This document shows, in pieces, positions 53,769 through 61,664 of a stretch of DNA of 64,000 nucleotides. Source of the stretch: Mucilaginibacter lappiensis (lineage in GTDB: Bacteria; Bacteroidota; Bacteroidia; Sphingobacteriales; Sphingobacteriaceae); assembly GCF_900155965.1 (NCBI RefSeq), contig NZ_FTMG01000005.1, forward strand, positions 62,001 through 126,000. Direction: 5' to 3'. Each line of letters begins with the position of its first letter. Position 1 is the stretch's first letter. The translations under genes and the position numbers were made by a program. The notes beneath the pieces are model-generated. The model worked only from the letters and a program-made list of their open reading frames with translations, was not told the DNA's origin and made no database searches.

Positions 53769-54362
53769 TTATATTTTGAAGTATCGTTTAATTCCTAAAG
53801 CTAGAACTGCAACAAAGGTTATGGCCAGTATCAGCCAGATGATGAGCCACTTTATTGTTCCCAGCGATTTAACCGGCCCCCTATGATCAGACACACGTTT
53901 TTGAGTGGTATCTGACTTCAACTCCAGGCTGCTTTTAACCTTTGATTTAGAGTTGTCGGTTTTGGTAATATCGTATCGAGTGGTCAGCCTTTCATGATAT
54001 TTAAACGGTATTTTCTTAGGCTTAGGTTTCGCTGTAGCGGATATCTTACCGGTATTCTTATTAAATGACAGATCGAGATCAACGTCTCCATTTTCAAAAT
54101 GCTGGTTAACAATACCGCTATCTCCCGCCAACCCGGTATCAATTTCGCCGGTGACAGCTTTACCAGTGACGGTAACGCTTGTATCAGCTGTTCGCTCGAT
54201 CGTTATTACTGACTTATCCACCAGCTTTAAATTTTGGCTTCCGGTACTATCAACCGATTTCTTTTCCGATTTTGAAGCTTTTGAGCTATCCAATAGATGC
54301 GTTTTCTCCGCGCATCCGGATAGGAAAATAGCTATAAAGGCAATAATTAAAAGCTTCTTCAT
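53769..54362 (-). CDS. probable unimolecular spanin (u-spanin)
   Basis: 197 residues. The N-terminus ends in lipobox LSGC with Cys17, so the protein is anchored to the outer membrane; the C-terminus has one membrane helix (about 169-190, WLIIWLILAITFVAVLAL) with a basic tail, for the inner membrane. The middle is beta-rich and hydrophilic. This layout, in one polypeptide spanning the periplasm, is that of T1 gp11-type u-spanins, which fuse the two membranes at lysis. The ATG overlaps the endolysin stop (ATGA). An unrelated lipoprotein is possible, but the position makes a spanin the best call. Confidence 0.75.
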   Translation of the reverse strand: MKKLLIIAFIAIFLSGCAEKTHLLDSSKASKSEKKSVDSTGSQNLKLVDKSVITIERTADTSVTVTGKAVTGEIDTGLAGDSGIVNQHFENGDVDLDLSFNKNTGKISATAKPKPKKIPFKYHERLTTRYDITKTDNSKSKVKSSLELKSDTTQKRVSDHRGPVKSLGTIKWLIIWLILAITFVAVLALGIKRYFKI

Positions 54363-54901
54363 CTCTTATCGATATAATTAGCCACCACATAAATTGATTT
54401 GGTCAGCCGACGTTTGCGGTATACACCATCACCCTCACGTGAACCGGCATCATTGGTGTTGCCTTCTACAGTTATCACATATTTGCTTTGCCATTCATCA
54501 ACAAAACCAACGTGGGCGACGCGGCCTTTCTCCGGAAAGTAAAGCCCCCATACATCACCTTTCTGGGGCGCCTCATTATTGATCTTTATTCCGCGCTTAT
54601 AAATAACATACCTGGAGGCAAACAGATCTGGACAATACCCACTCTTAGGATTTTTAACGCTGGCTTGCCCATAGGCCCAGCATACAAAGGACGCGCACCA
54701 CGGATTACCTTTTGGAAGGCCAACGTAGTGCAGATAGGTTTCTACCTTAATTCCGTCATTATGGCCGGTCTTTTCACGAACACCAATTTCAGCGGTATAA
54801 GCCTTTTGTACCCGATCCCTTACAGGATCGCCACTAAAGCTGCTAAAAAGGCCAATACCACAAATGAGTAAAAGCCGATATAAATTTTTATTTTTTGCCA
54901 A
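54359..54901 (-). CDS. exported endolysin, CHAP/NlpC-P60-like peptidase
   Basis: 180 residues. Start TTG at 54901, the only usable start in this frame, since a stop lies just upstream. The N-terminal hydrophobic segment (LYRLLLICGIGLFSSFSG) is a signal or release sequence, so export does not need a holin pore. Catalytic residues: Cys69 in NPWCASFVCW, His130 in VAHVGFV and Glu146/Asn148 in VEGNTN. Cleaves peptidoglycan. Its first 82 bases overlap the holin-like gene in another frame. Confidence 0.85.
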   Translation of the reverse strand: MAKNKNLYRLLLICGIGLFSSFSGDPVRDRVQKAYTAEIGVREKTGHNDGIKVETYLHYVGLPKGNPWCASFVCWAYGQASVKNPKSGYCPDLFASRYVIYKRGIKINNEAPQKGDVWGLYFPEKGRVAHVGFVDEWQSKYVITVEGNTNDAGSREGDGVYRKRRLTKSIYVVANYIDKR

Positions 54902-55206
54902 GGTTGTAAATTTTTAAAGTCAGTAGTAAAATCAGTATTAGAATATTCGGCAAACACTGGCCATATCGCTCGTATAAACCACCAGGTAACTGAAAGGAAT
55001 ATTAAGACCGATACTACGGCCAATAAAATTCCGCTCAATGCGCCGGCGTCTATAGGTGCTGCTGTTGGATCGTAAAGACGAATGATAGGTGGGAAGATTA
55101 GCAACAGCAATAAGGCTACGGTTATACCAATATACTCTGTGTGTTGAATGGCCAGCAACTTCATTTTTGACCGAAGCATGCGTAACGTTTGTTTAAGATT
55201 GTTCAT
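54820..55206 (-). CDS. holin-like membrane protein
   Basis: 128 residues with three membrane helices (about 26-45, 58-82, 108-128) and a charged N-terminus. Size, topology and place before the endolysin suit a class I holin. Its last helix is encoded in the same DNA as the endolysin signal segment. No sequence motif defines holins, so the call rests on context. Confidence 0.65.
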   Translation of the reverse strand: MNNLKQTLRMLRSKMKLLAIQHTEYIGITVALLLLLIFPPIIRLYDPTAAPIDAGALSGILLAVVSVLIFLSVTWWFIRAIWPVFAEYSNTDFTTDFKNLQPWQKIKIYIGFYSFVVLAFLAALVAIL

Positions 55207-55567
55207 TTGATATTTGATTTTGTATACTTTCTAATTTTGATTCCAAGTTTTTGATAGTTGCCTTAAGATCCTTTATCTCATTTAGATAATGCCGCTCTCT
55301 CCTCTGCTGAAGATTAATCACCTTTATGTTTTCAGTCTCTTTCTCCTGAAGATTTTGAATCTGTTGAGCTTGGTTTTTAATCTGTTCGCCCTGCATGTTT
55401 ATTTGCGCTCGCAAATCGCCCAACATGGTACTATATATTTCGGTGTTGAAAAGATTGGTTTCTGCCTTTATTTTCTTTCGTGTGGCCCAAAGCGTTACCA
55501 CGGTGCCAAATCCAACCGAGCAAAAAACAGTTACAATGTTGTTAATGGTATAGGTTTCTAAAGTCAT
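55193..55567 (-). CDS. single-helix membrane protein with coiled coil
   Basis: 124 residues. One N-terminal membrane helix (about 7-28), then a long coiled coil (about 50-120; repeated QxxxIxxLxxK pattern). It overlaps the holin-like gene by 14 bases and belongs to the lysis module. Could be a second holin, an antiholin or a structural component; unknown. Confidence 0.65.
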   Translation of the reverse strand: MTLETYTINNIVTVFCSVGFGTVVTLWATRKKIKAETNLFNTEIYSTMLGDLRAQINMQGEQIKNQAQQIQNLQEKETENIKVINLQQRRERHYLNEIKDLKATIKNLESKLESIQNQISNEQS

Positions 55568-55661
55568 GAGAAATTGATATCATGCTCAAATTTACCTCTA
55601 TACAAAATCAAGAAACCGTTTGTAAGCTTACGTATGGGGAATGATAAAGAGGTGGTTAAGG

Positions 55662-58289
55662 TTATGATCCTGTGCCTGGCCCTTTACGAATGGATATACC
55701 ATTTCTGAACTCATTAAAATAGTTATTGCCATCTGCACCTTTGTAGACTTGAATAAAGGATTGGCCGGGGGCCCCTCCTGAAACTACATCACCACCTATG
55801 TAAAGAGTTCCATTATCGATCCAAACGGCAATATTCTTAAGTATATCAGCACCAGCTCCACCACCACCTTGTGCATTGAAATAAGCGGCAACATTTTGCT
55901 CTCCAGAAGGCTCCTCATTTCTAAATACTGCCACAGTATTGAAAGTATTCGATATACCAGTGCCTATGCTTGCCTCTTTAATTTTACCGTCAGGGAACGT
56001 ACGTATTTGCCTAATCTGAGCATCTTTGTTTTCGGTATTCACCAAACCATTCTGAGAAATAGTCCAGTTGCCTATATTACCTTTTGTGGCAACCATACTC
56101 CCATCATCCAACACCTTAAATTCATCATTAGCCCCGGCCGCAAACCTTATCGACTGTGAGCCCTTATCAGTTATTCCAGATATACGTGCATTGATCAAAC
56201 CTGCAGAACCAACCTGTACAACTTTAGCAACCGTAAAACCGCGAATTGTCAATGTAGCAGGCTTCGTGATATTCCAATCTAGGCCATTATCCGAATCACC
56301 CAGATTAAACTCACCTGCATTCAAATCAAAATAGTTTTGACCGGTTATATCTTTTATCCGACCGGTAGTTATCTGATCACCCACAATGTAGGTCATGCCC
56401 TTGGTAAATTCAAAATCACGGTACCCATCTGTATTTACCTCGTAAAGTATACCTACGTTAAAGGCATAGTATCCAACGATATCATTTGCATTAACGGGCG
56501 TTTCAGATATCTCCCAAGTTCCGGTAAGCGCAACCTTTGAACATTTGGCATATACATAGTAAAACTTTGCAGGATTAAGCCCTGTCCATTCGTTCGGTTC
56601 AACTGTCCAGGTATAGCCCAATCCATCAATTTTATAAATCCGGTGTATCAACTGGCCTCCTGATATCGTTAATGCGTTAACATCGGCGCCATGATTGGGG
56701 GAAAAAGTTACATTGTTGAGGTTGAAGTTTTGGGAATCATAACCAAATGTGGCCATGCCCGCAACTAAACTATCAGTACCGGTAAATAATGTACCATCCG
56801 GATTAAAGATCCTGCTTTGAAGTTTTTTTAAGTTCAGAGCATTAAGTCGCGCCTTTTCAGCACTGGTGCGGTTCACAACTTTTATATCATGCTGGTTATC
56901 GATTGTATCAGAAATTACCCGTTCAGTTGTGGTATAGGGTATGAAGTTCGCGATTGTCGCAGTGATCTTAGTATTAGGCGTTATGACATTCGGAAAGTTA
57001 ACCGGATAACTGATACTCGTAACCCGTATCAGTGCATTAATCCCCAATGCATCATGTTGAACTGTAATTTTATCGCCAGGCTTTAACATGATATTATTGG
57101 CACGGGCATACAGCGGGTCAAGCTCCAGATTGTATAACACCCGAGGAACTTTATTTTCATTTGACCAGGCCTGAGTTTCATCCTTTAGTTGTAGCTGAGC
57201 AGCAGTAAGACACTCAGTAGGCAGGTCCATATCAAATAACGTATACGTGTCACCAACAACGGGGCGTATTACATCAGAGGGTAGTGTATTATTAGCAGCA
57301 TCTGTAGCTACCTTTAACTTGATAATCTTAGTGGCCTTATTGTATGATAGAATCTCAAATTCCTGCCCTTGTAACTGTCCGGATGTAAAACCAACCTTTG
57401 GCGTATCAGAAGTAAAATAAGTATTTAAATCAAAGGCTAGTCCACTGTCTGTGATAGTAAATGCAGTAGCATTCGGGTCGTATGCACTCACCGCAGTTAC
57501 ATGACCATCAATTTTGGGGTAGATGTCTTCATTTACATAATCCCCCTCCCTGACACCGTAAAGATCTACATTACCATCAATATAAAATCCATCAAACATT
57601 AATTCTGTAGCACCATTGCGATAGTTTTTAGGCAGGTTGCGACTGCTACCATACCCAAATGCCCTAGTGACAATATTTTCATCATTTTGGTATTGGTAAC
57701 CCAATGAGTACAAACCGTTACCCCTACCATATTTAAATACGAGCGTAGTTAAACTTCCGGCCTGCTTAACGAAATTGATCGTCTTCCCAATCCCGGACAT
57801 GTACCATTCGCATGAGAACGCCTCGGCAATCGTATCGAGAGCTGTACGGCAATTATGCTTATCGAAATTTACAGATTTAAGCCCTAGATTGTCACAAAAG
57901 CCAACAGACCAGCCCGAATCAATAGAGTTTATATTATCAACCACGAGATAAGCTAAGCTCGATAGATCCCCGTAAAATGTGAAGGTTTTATTGTTGAGGT
58001 GTTTAAACTTTTTATTGTATAATTTATATAATTCCGCCTCAAATGTAATGTTGTATGTGTATTTAAGCCCTGATGCATCTCCCGTCATCTGAGGGCTTGG
58101 GATAGTATTGACTGTATATTTTTGTCCTCTATAGATAATGTACGCGCCAATGGGACAATGTAAAGTACCTGGCAATTCAATAATTGCAGGTATTTCATCC
58201 TCTGCCATTAACGCCCTGTTTATAGGTAGGTCATCATAAACAGGGAGCTGTGAAACTATCTGATTGTTAAAATATATAGGTAAATACAT
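55662..58289 (-). CDS. tail-tip / tail-associated protein
   Basis: 875 residues. The N-terminal 350 residues (PVYDDLPINRALMAEDE, YRGQKYTVNTIPSPQM, RTALDTIAEAFSCEWYMSG) resemble tail-tip hub proteins of siphoviruses and Bacteroidota prophages. The C-terminal part contains a SNGLDWNITKPATLTIRGF-like beta region and a DUF-type Gly-rich end (GGDVVSGGAPGQSFIQVYKG), probably receptor-facing. It lies directly downstream of the small gene at 58289 and the fibre. Confidence 0.75.
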   Translation of the reverse strand: MYLPIYFNNQIVSQLPVYDDLPINRALMAEDEIPAIIELPGTLHCPIGAYIIYRGQKYTVNTIPSPQMTGDASGLKYTYNITFEAELYKLYNKKFKHLNNKTFTFYGDLSSLAYLVVDNINSIDSGWSVGFCDNLGLKSVNFDKHNCRTALDTIAEAFSCEWYMSGIGKTINFVKQAGSLTTLVFKYGRGNGLYSLGYQYQNDENIVTRAFGYGSSRNLPKNYRNGATELMFDGFYIDGNVDLYGVREGDYVNEDIYPKIDGHVTAVSAYDPNATAFTITDSGLAFDLNTYFTSDTPKVGFTSGQLQGQEFEILSYNKATKIIKLKVATDAANNTLPSDVIRPVVGDTYTLFDMDLPTECLTAAQLQLKDETQAWSNENKVPRVLYNLELDPLYARANNIMLKPGDKITVQHDALGINALIRVTSISYPVNFPNVITPNTKITATIANFIPYTTTERVISDTIDNQHDIKVVNRTSAEKARLNALNLKKLQSRIFNPDGTLFTGTDSLVAGMATFGYDSQNFNLNNVTFSPNHGADVNALTISGGQLIHRIYKIDGLGYTWTVEPNEWTGLNPAKFYYVYAKCSKVALTGTWEISETPVNANDIVGYYAFNVGILYEVNTDGYRDFEFTKGMTYIVGDQITTGRIKDITGQNYFDLNAGEFNLGDSDNGLDWNITKPATLTIRGFTVAKVVQVGSAGLINARISGITDKGSQSIRFAAGANDEFKVLDDGSMVATKGNIGNWTISQNGLVNTENKDAQIRQIRTFPDGKIKEASIGTGISNTFNTVAVFRNEEPSGEQNVAAYFNAQGGGGAGADILKNIAVWIDNGTLYIGGDVVSGGAPGQSFIQVYKGADGNNYFNEFRNGISIRKGPGTGS

Positions 58290-58474
58290 TAGTTCTCGTC
58301 CTTGAATAGTTTAACATCATCAGGTCTGTAAGGAAATTCTTGATGTGTGACCTCCAAAATGACGGATAATGTGCCATCAGGATAAATACTATCAATCCTT
58401 CCCACAAGTCCAGCGTCTGGATTTTCTGGAAATGTATCTACCAGGTCATCTATTTTTAATACTTCGTCTTCCAT
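58289..58474 (-). CDS. small unknown tail-region protein
   Basis: 61 residues, acidic, soluble; GLVGRIDSIYPDGTLSVILEVTHQEF suggests a small beta barrel. It ends one base from the tail-tip start and begins five bases after the fibre stop, so it is part of the tail operon. Function unknown. Confidence 0.6.
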   Translation of the reverse strand: MEDEVLKIDDLVDTFPENPDAGLVGRIDSIYPDGTLSVILEVTHQEFPYRPDDVKLFKDEN

Positions 58475-58479
58475 GTTGA

Positions 58480-61146
58480 TTATTCTTTTATCCAGGTATT
58501 CGCTTTTAATGAGCCGAATAGATTTATTATAGAGCCGTTAGGGATCGCAGTAACTGCATTACCAGCTACATCCTTAACCGTACCGGCGGCGAAGGTCCAG
58601 GCAAAACCCGCAGCTGTGTTATAATTTATGATCTTGAAGCTCTTACCATCCGTAATTGCAGGTGGAGTATATACCCTGTTGGCAGTAATTTGTGACAAAT
58701 TTTGACCATCAGAATTAGCAACGCCGGTTGTATCTGCGTCAACAGTATCTATCATGCGGCGGGCAGGCGTACCGCTCGATATGAACTTGTTTTTTTGTCT
58801 GATGTAAGTTTGCGCTGAATTTAACCCTAACATAGTATGCCCAGCATCATTGTAATGCGTACCATCGCCACCCACATATTGATCAGCATTACCTGAACCG
58901 TTGGGAGCGCCGGAATTTCCGTTTCCTGTGATCAGTCCTGACTCATCAATAAAAATAAAACCATATTCAGCAGCTTTCGCTTTCAGCACAGCATCATTTG
59001 TTATCTGTTGTGCTGGTGTGTATTGCGGCCCTTTATTACGCCATGAACTCATTACTATGACCTCTTTTGCAGATGTGACAGCTTTTGCCTGGTCAAATAG
59101 TGCTTTGACAGCAACGGTGAAAGTAGCTGTTGGTTGTGCACCGTCATTAATGCCTCCGGCCAATACAATAATATCCGGCTTGAAAGCCGCAATGTCATTG
59201 GCGAAACGGTCTCCGAACTTAACTCGACCTGCAGGCCCAGGATTAACATAACCGGTGCCGCCAGCTCCGGAAGCAACTAGGTTCCAGGCCAACATTTTAC
59301 CCATGATGAAGGCATAACCTTGCTGACCTGTTGTGCCGGTTGGCTCGCCAAAGCTATCGCTCAATACAAAAACCAATAGCATACCTGGCATACGAGAAAA
59401 GTAATGAACAGCCGTACCTATGGTAACGTTATCAAGTATCGCAGTCCTATCAGATGGTGTAACACTACTACCAGTAGGATACCTGATACCTCCGAAGAAA
59501 AACCCAAGAGCACCCTCAATAGTAATACGGCGTTTTTTGGAAGTCGCAAAAGTTATCTTCTGAAAATAGATATTGCCGTTTGCGGCTATTGAGGTAAAGG
59601 ACCTACTTACAAATTTCCCATCGACTAGCAGGCGGAAAACCTGTCCTTGCCCCATAGTCAGGAACTCAAAAGTACTACCAGTAAAAGTAAACTCAATAGT
59701 AACAGGAGGATTTAGGTTAGCCCCGGTTGCATATCTCGGCACACCGTATCCACTTTGTGGATAGCCCGTAGAAGCCTGTGTTAAAGCTCCTCCTAAAATT
59801 GATATGATCCCGGTATTCCAGCCTACAGTCGAAGCGGTAGAGAAGGCAGAGGCCGTTGAAATTGTTTCAATAACGGGCACATCAGGATCAGTCATTAAAT
59901 CAGGTATTGGTATTAAAATTTGATTACCTGTGGCTTGATTTATTGGAGATAGCGCGCTATTAACTTGGCTAAGAGGTACGGCATCAGAATCGTTGACCGC
60001 TGTTTTTAATCCTGTTAAATTTTGACTATTAACATTCAAGCCTACCGAGAGCATTGCGCCTGAAGCCGGATTATAGGTAAACCCTGGTACCGTCCTAATA
60101 AATCCGTCCGCACCTAAAGTTAAAAACGGGATGGCTGTTGCTTGATCACTGTCCGCACTAACAGGTTTCGGTTTTGGATTTATCGGGGTGCTGTTTACAG
60201 AATTGACATATGTATAGCTAAAAGGCACCCACGGTTTAGCAGTTGCACCATAATTAACCATCAATGCATCAGCTGCGGTTACCGGATTAGTTTCGCTCTT
60301 ACCCACAACCTGCCCAGCAAAAGCGTTCGCTGGAATAACAATATTTAATACCTGATTTTGGGTATTTCCTATACCCGCATACCCGAGAACGTTGTTTAAA
60401 GAATCAATAAACCGATATGCTTTAGATCCACTGGCATATATACCACTGATGGAAATGAAACCTTTAGCTGGATTTACAGGGAAGGTATACACTCGTGCAC
60501 CGGCTGCACCCAATAAGCCTCCGGTATCAGTTCTAATTGTAGTATTATCCTGATATGTAGATTTGTCTACCAAGTTATCAGTATAAACAGTCTCTGTGCC
60601 TAATGAGCTGCTATCCAGTTTTGCATCATACTGCGTTAAAAGGCTTGACCACTTAGTTGATGTTCCCGGAATGTCCGCTGCGGTGGTAGCCGCATTCGCA
60701 TACCAAAACTTGCCAAGATTGCTAACCTGGTCATTTACGCTATATGGTTGTGGTGCCCAGGGAGCAATTTTATTGGATGCAGCAGGTAAAGGCCCCTCCC
60801 ACCATGACGGAACCCAAAAAGAGCCTGTCCATCTGGCTTTGGCTTCAAAAATACCGTTTCCGGCAGCAGGTACTGGTATAACTATCGGCGTTGCAGCCGC
60901 TTTTAACAAATTTGTATATGTACCTTGTGGTTTAGAACCGTCTCCTGTTCCTATTAAATTAACGGTCTGGTTCAGTAACGGCCCAACCGGTGCGGTATCT
61001 GTGGTTTTAAAATCGCCTAAACTATTCCTAACAATACCGGCCAAAGGCACGCGGATATCTTGCCCAGCGGCTGTCAGCCCCACTACATTAACCCCGGTTA
61101 AATCGGCAATAAGAGGTAAATCCTTAAATTTCTGCGTCTTTGCCAT
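58480..61146 (-). CDS. tail fibre/spike with SGNH-hydrolase domain
   Basis: 888 residues. N-terminal part with beta-rich phage-fibre sequence. The C-terminal third (about 590-780) is an SGNH/GDSL hydrolase: Ser598 in LSDSFGEP, Asn667 in AGGINDG, and Asp761 and His764 in GDGTHYND. All four blocks are present, so it probably removes ester-linked groups (such as acetyl) from a capsule or O-antigen during adsorption. A last beta domain (about 800-888) ends in a fibre-type repeat. Four-base-type overlap with the next gene at 61146. Confidence 0.8.
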   Translation of the reverse strand: MAKTQKFKDLPLIADLTGVNVVGLTAAGQDIRVPLAGIVRNSLGDFKTTDTAPVGPLLNQTVNLIGTGDGSKPQGTYTNLLKAAATPIVIPVPAAGNGIFEAKARWTGSFWVPSWWEGPLPAASNKIAPWAPQPYSVNDQVSNLGKFWYANAATTAADIPGTSTKWSSLLTQYDAKLDSSSLGTETVYTDNLVDKSTYQDNTTIRTDTGGLLGAAGARVYTFPVNPAKGFISISGIYASGSKAYRFIDSLNNVLGYAGIGNTQNQVLNIVIPANAFAGQVVGKSETNPVTAADALMVNYGATAKPWVPFSYTYVNSVNSTPINPKPKPVSADSDQATAIPFLTLGADGFIRTVPGFTYNPASGAMLSVGLNVNSQNLTGLKTAVNDSDAVPLSQVNSALSPINQATGNQILIPIPDLMTDPDVPVIETISTASAFSTASTVGWNTGIISILGGALTQASTGYPQSGYGVPRYATGANLNPPVTIEFTFTGSTFEFLTMGQGQVFRLLVDGKFVSRSFTSIAANGNIYFQKITFATSKKRRITIEGALGFFFGGIRYPTGSSVTPSDRTAILDNVTIGTAVHYFSRMPGMLLVFVLSDSFGEPTGTTGQQGYAFIMGKMLAWNLVASGAGGTGYVNPGPAGRVKFGDRFANDIAAFKPDIIVLAGGINDGAQPTATFTVAVKALFDQAKAVTSAKEVIVMSSWRNKGPQYTPAQQITNDAVLKAKAAEYGFIFIDESGLITGNGNSGAPNGSGNADQYVGGDGTHYNDAGHTMLGLNSAQTYIRQKNKFISSGTPARRMIDTVDADTTGVANSDGQNLSQITANRVYTPPAITDGKSFKIINYNTAAGFAWTFAAGTVKDVAGNAVTAIPNGSIINLFGSLKANTWIKE

Positions 61147-61664
61147 TATTTTATATAATTTTCATTATCCTCTGTTAAAAAATATTTCCCGTTATCACCG
61201 ATGTAATAAGTTAAACCTCCACCATTACCATCGTTCTTAAAAGGAGCATCCTGTAATACTTCATCGAACTGCATCGACACCTCAGTGACAATACGAGGAG
61301 CATCTAAGGGCGTTAATCTATTCCACTTGATAGAACCAGGCTTCAAACGGGCGTTGACTTGTATTCCCTGTTCAGGGTCTTCAAACGTCACGTAGTTCTG
61401 ATAAATGATGCCTTGCAACGCCGTTTTGGATGCCAAATAATCGTCAAGATTATCTACAACCATCCATCCGCTCATTTGAAACACTCTCGCAACCAGCGTG
61501 GGTATGGCATTTAGATCGTATTCTGTAACCCCATCTTCCCACGTATGTGAAAAGACAGGGTTAACATCATTAGGAGCTTCAAAACTACTAGTAGTAGACC
61601 TGTCACCATTTAATATTATAGCGACACCCAGATATAGATCATAACCGTTTATTTTGCTTATCAT
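61146..61664 (-). CDS. small tail protein (distal-tail-like)
   Basis: 172 residues, beta-rich, soluble; no named domain, but the size and position between tape measure and fibre suit a distal tail or tail-tip assembly protein. Ends in GKYFLTEDNENYI. Start overlaps the tape-measure stop, and its stop overlaps the fibre start. Confidence 0.6.
   Translation of the reverse strand: MISKINGYDLYLGVAIILNGDRSTTSSFEAPNDVNPVFSHTWEDGVTEYDLNAIPTLVARVFQMSGWMVVDNLDDYLASKTALQGIIYQNYVTFEDPEQGIQVNARLKPGSIKWNRLTPLDAPRIVTEVSMQFDEVLQDAPFKNDGNGGGLTYYIGDNGKYFLTEDNENYIK

Noticed and set aside
60596..61240. Long plus-strand open frame opposite the tail-fibre gene
   Set aside because: Antisense shadow of a well-supported gene with fibre and SGNH motifs; its own translation is low-complexity and has no start context.
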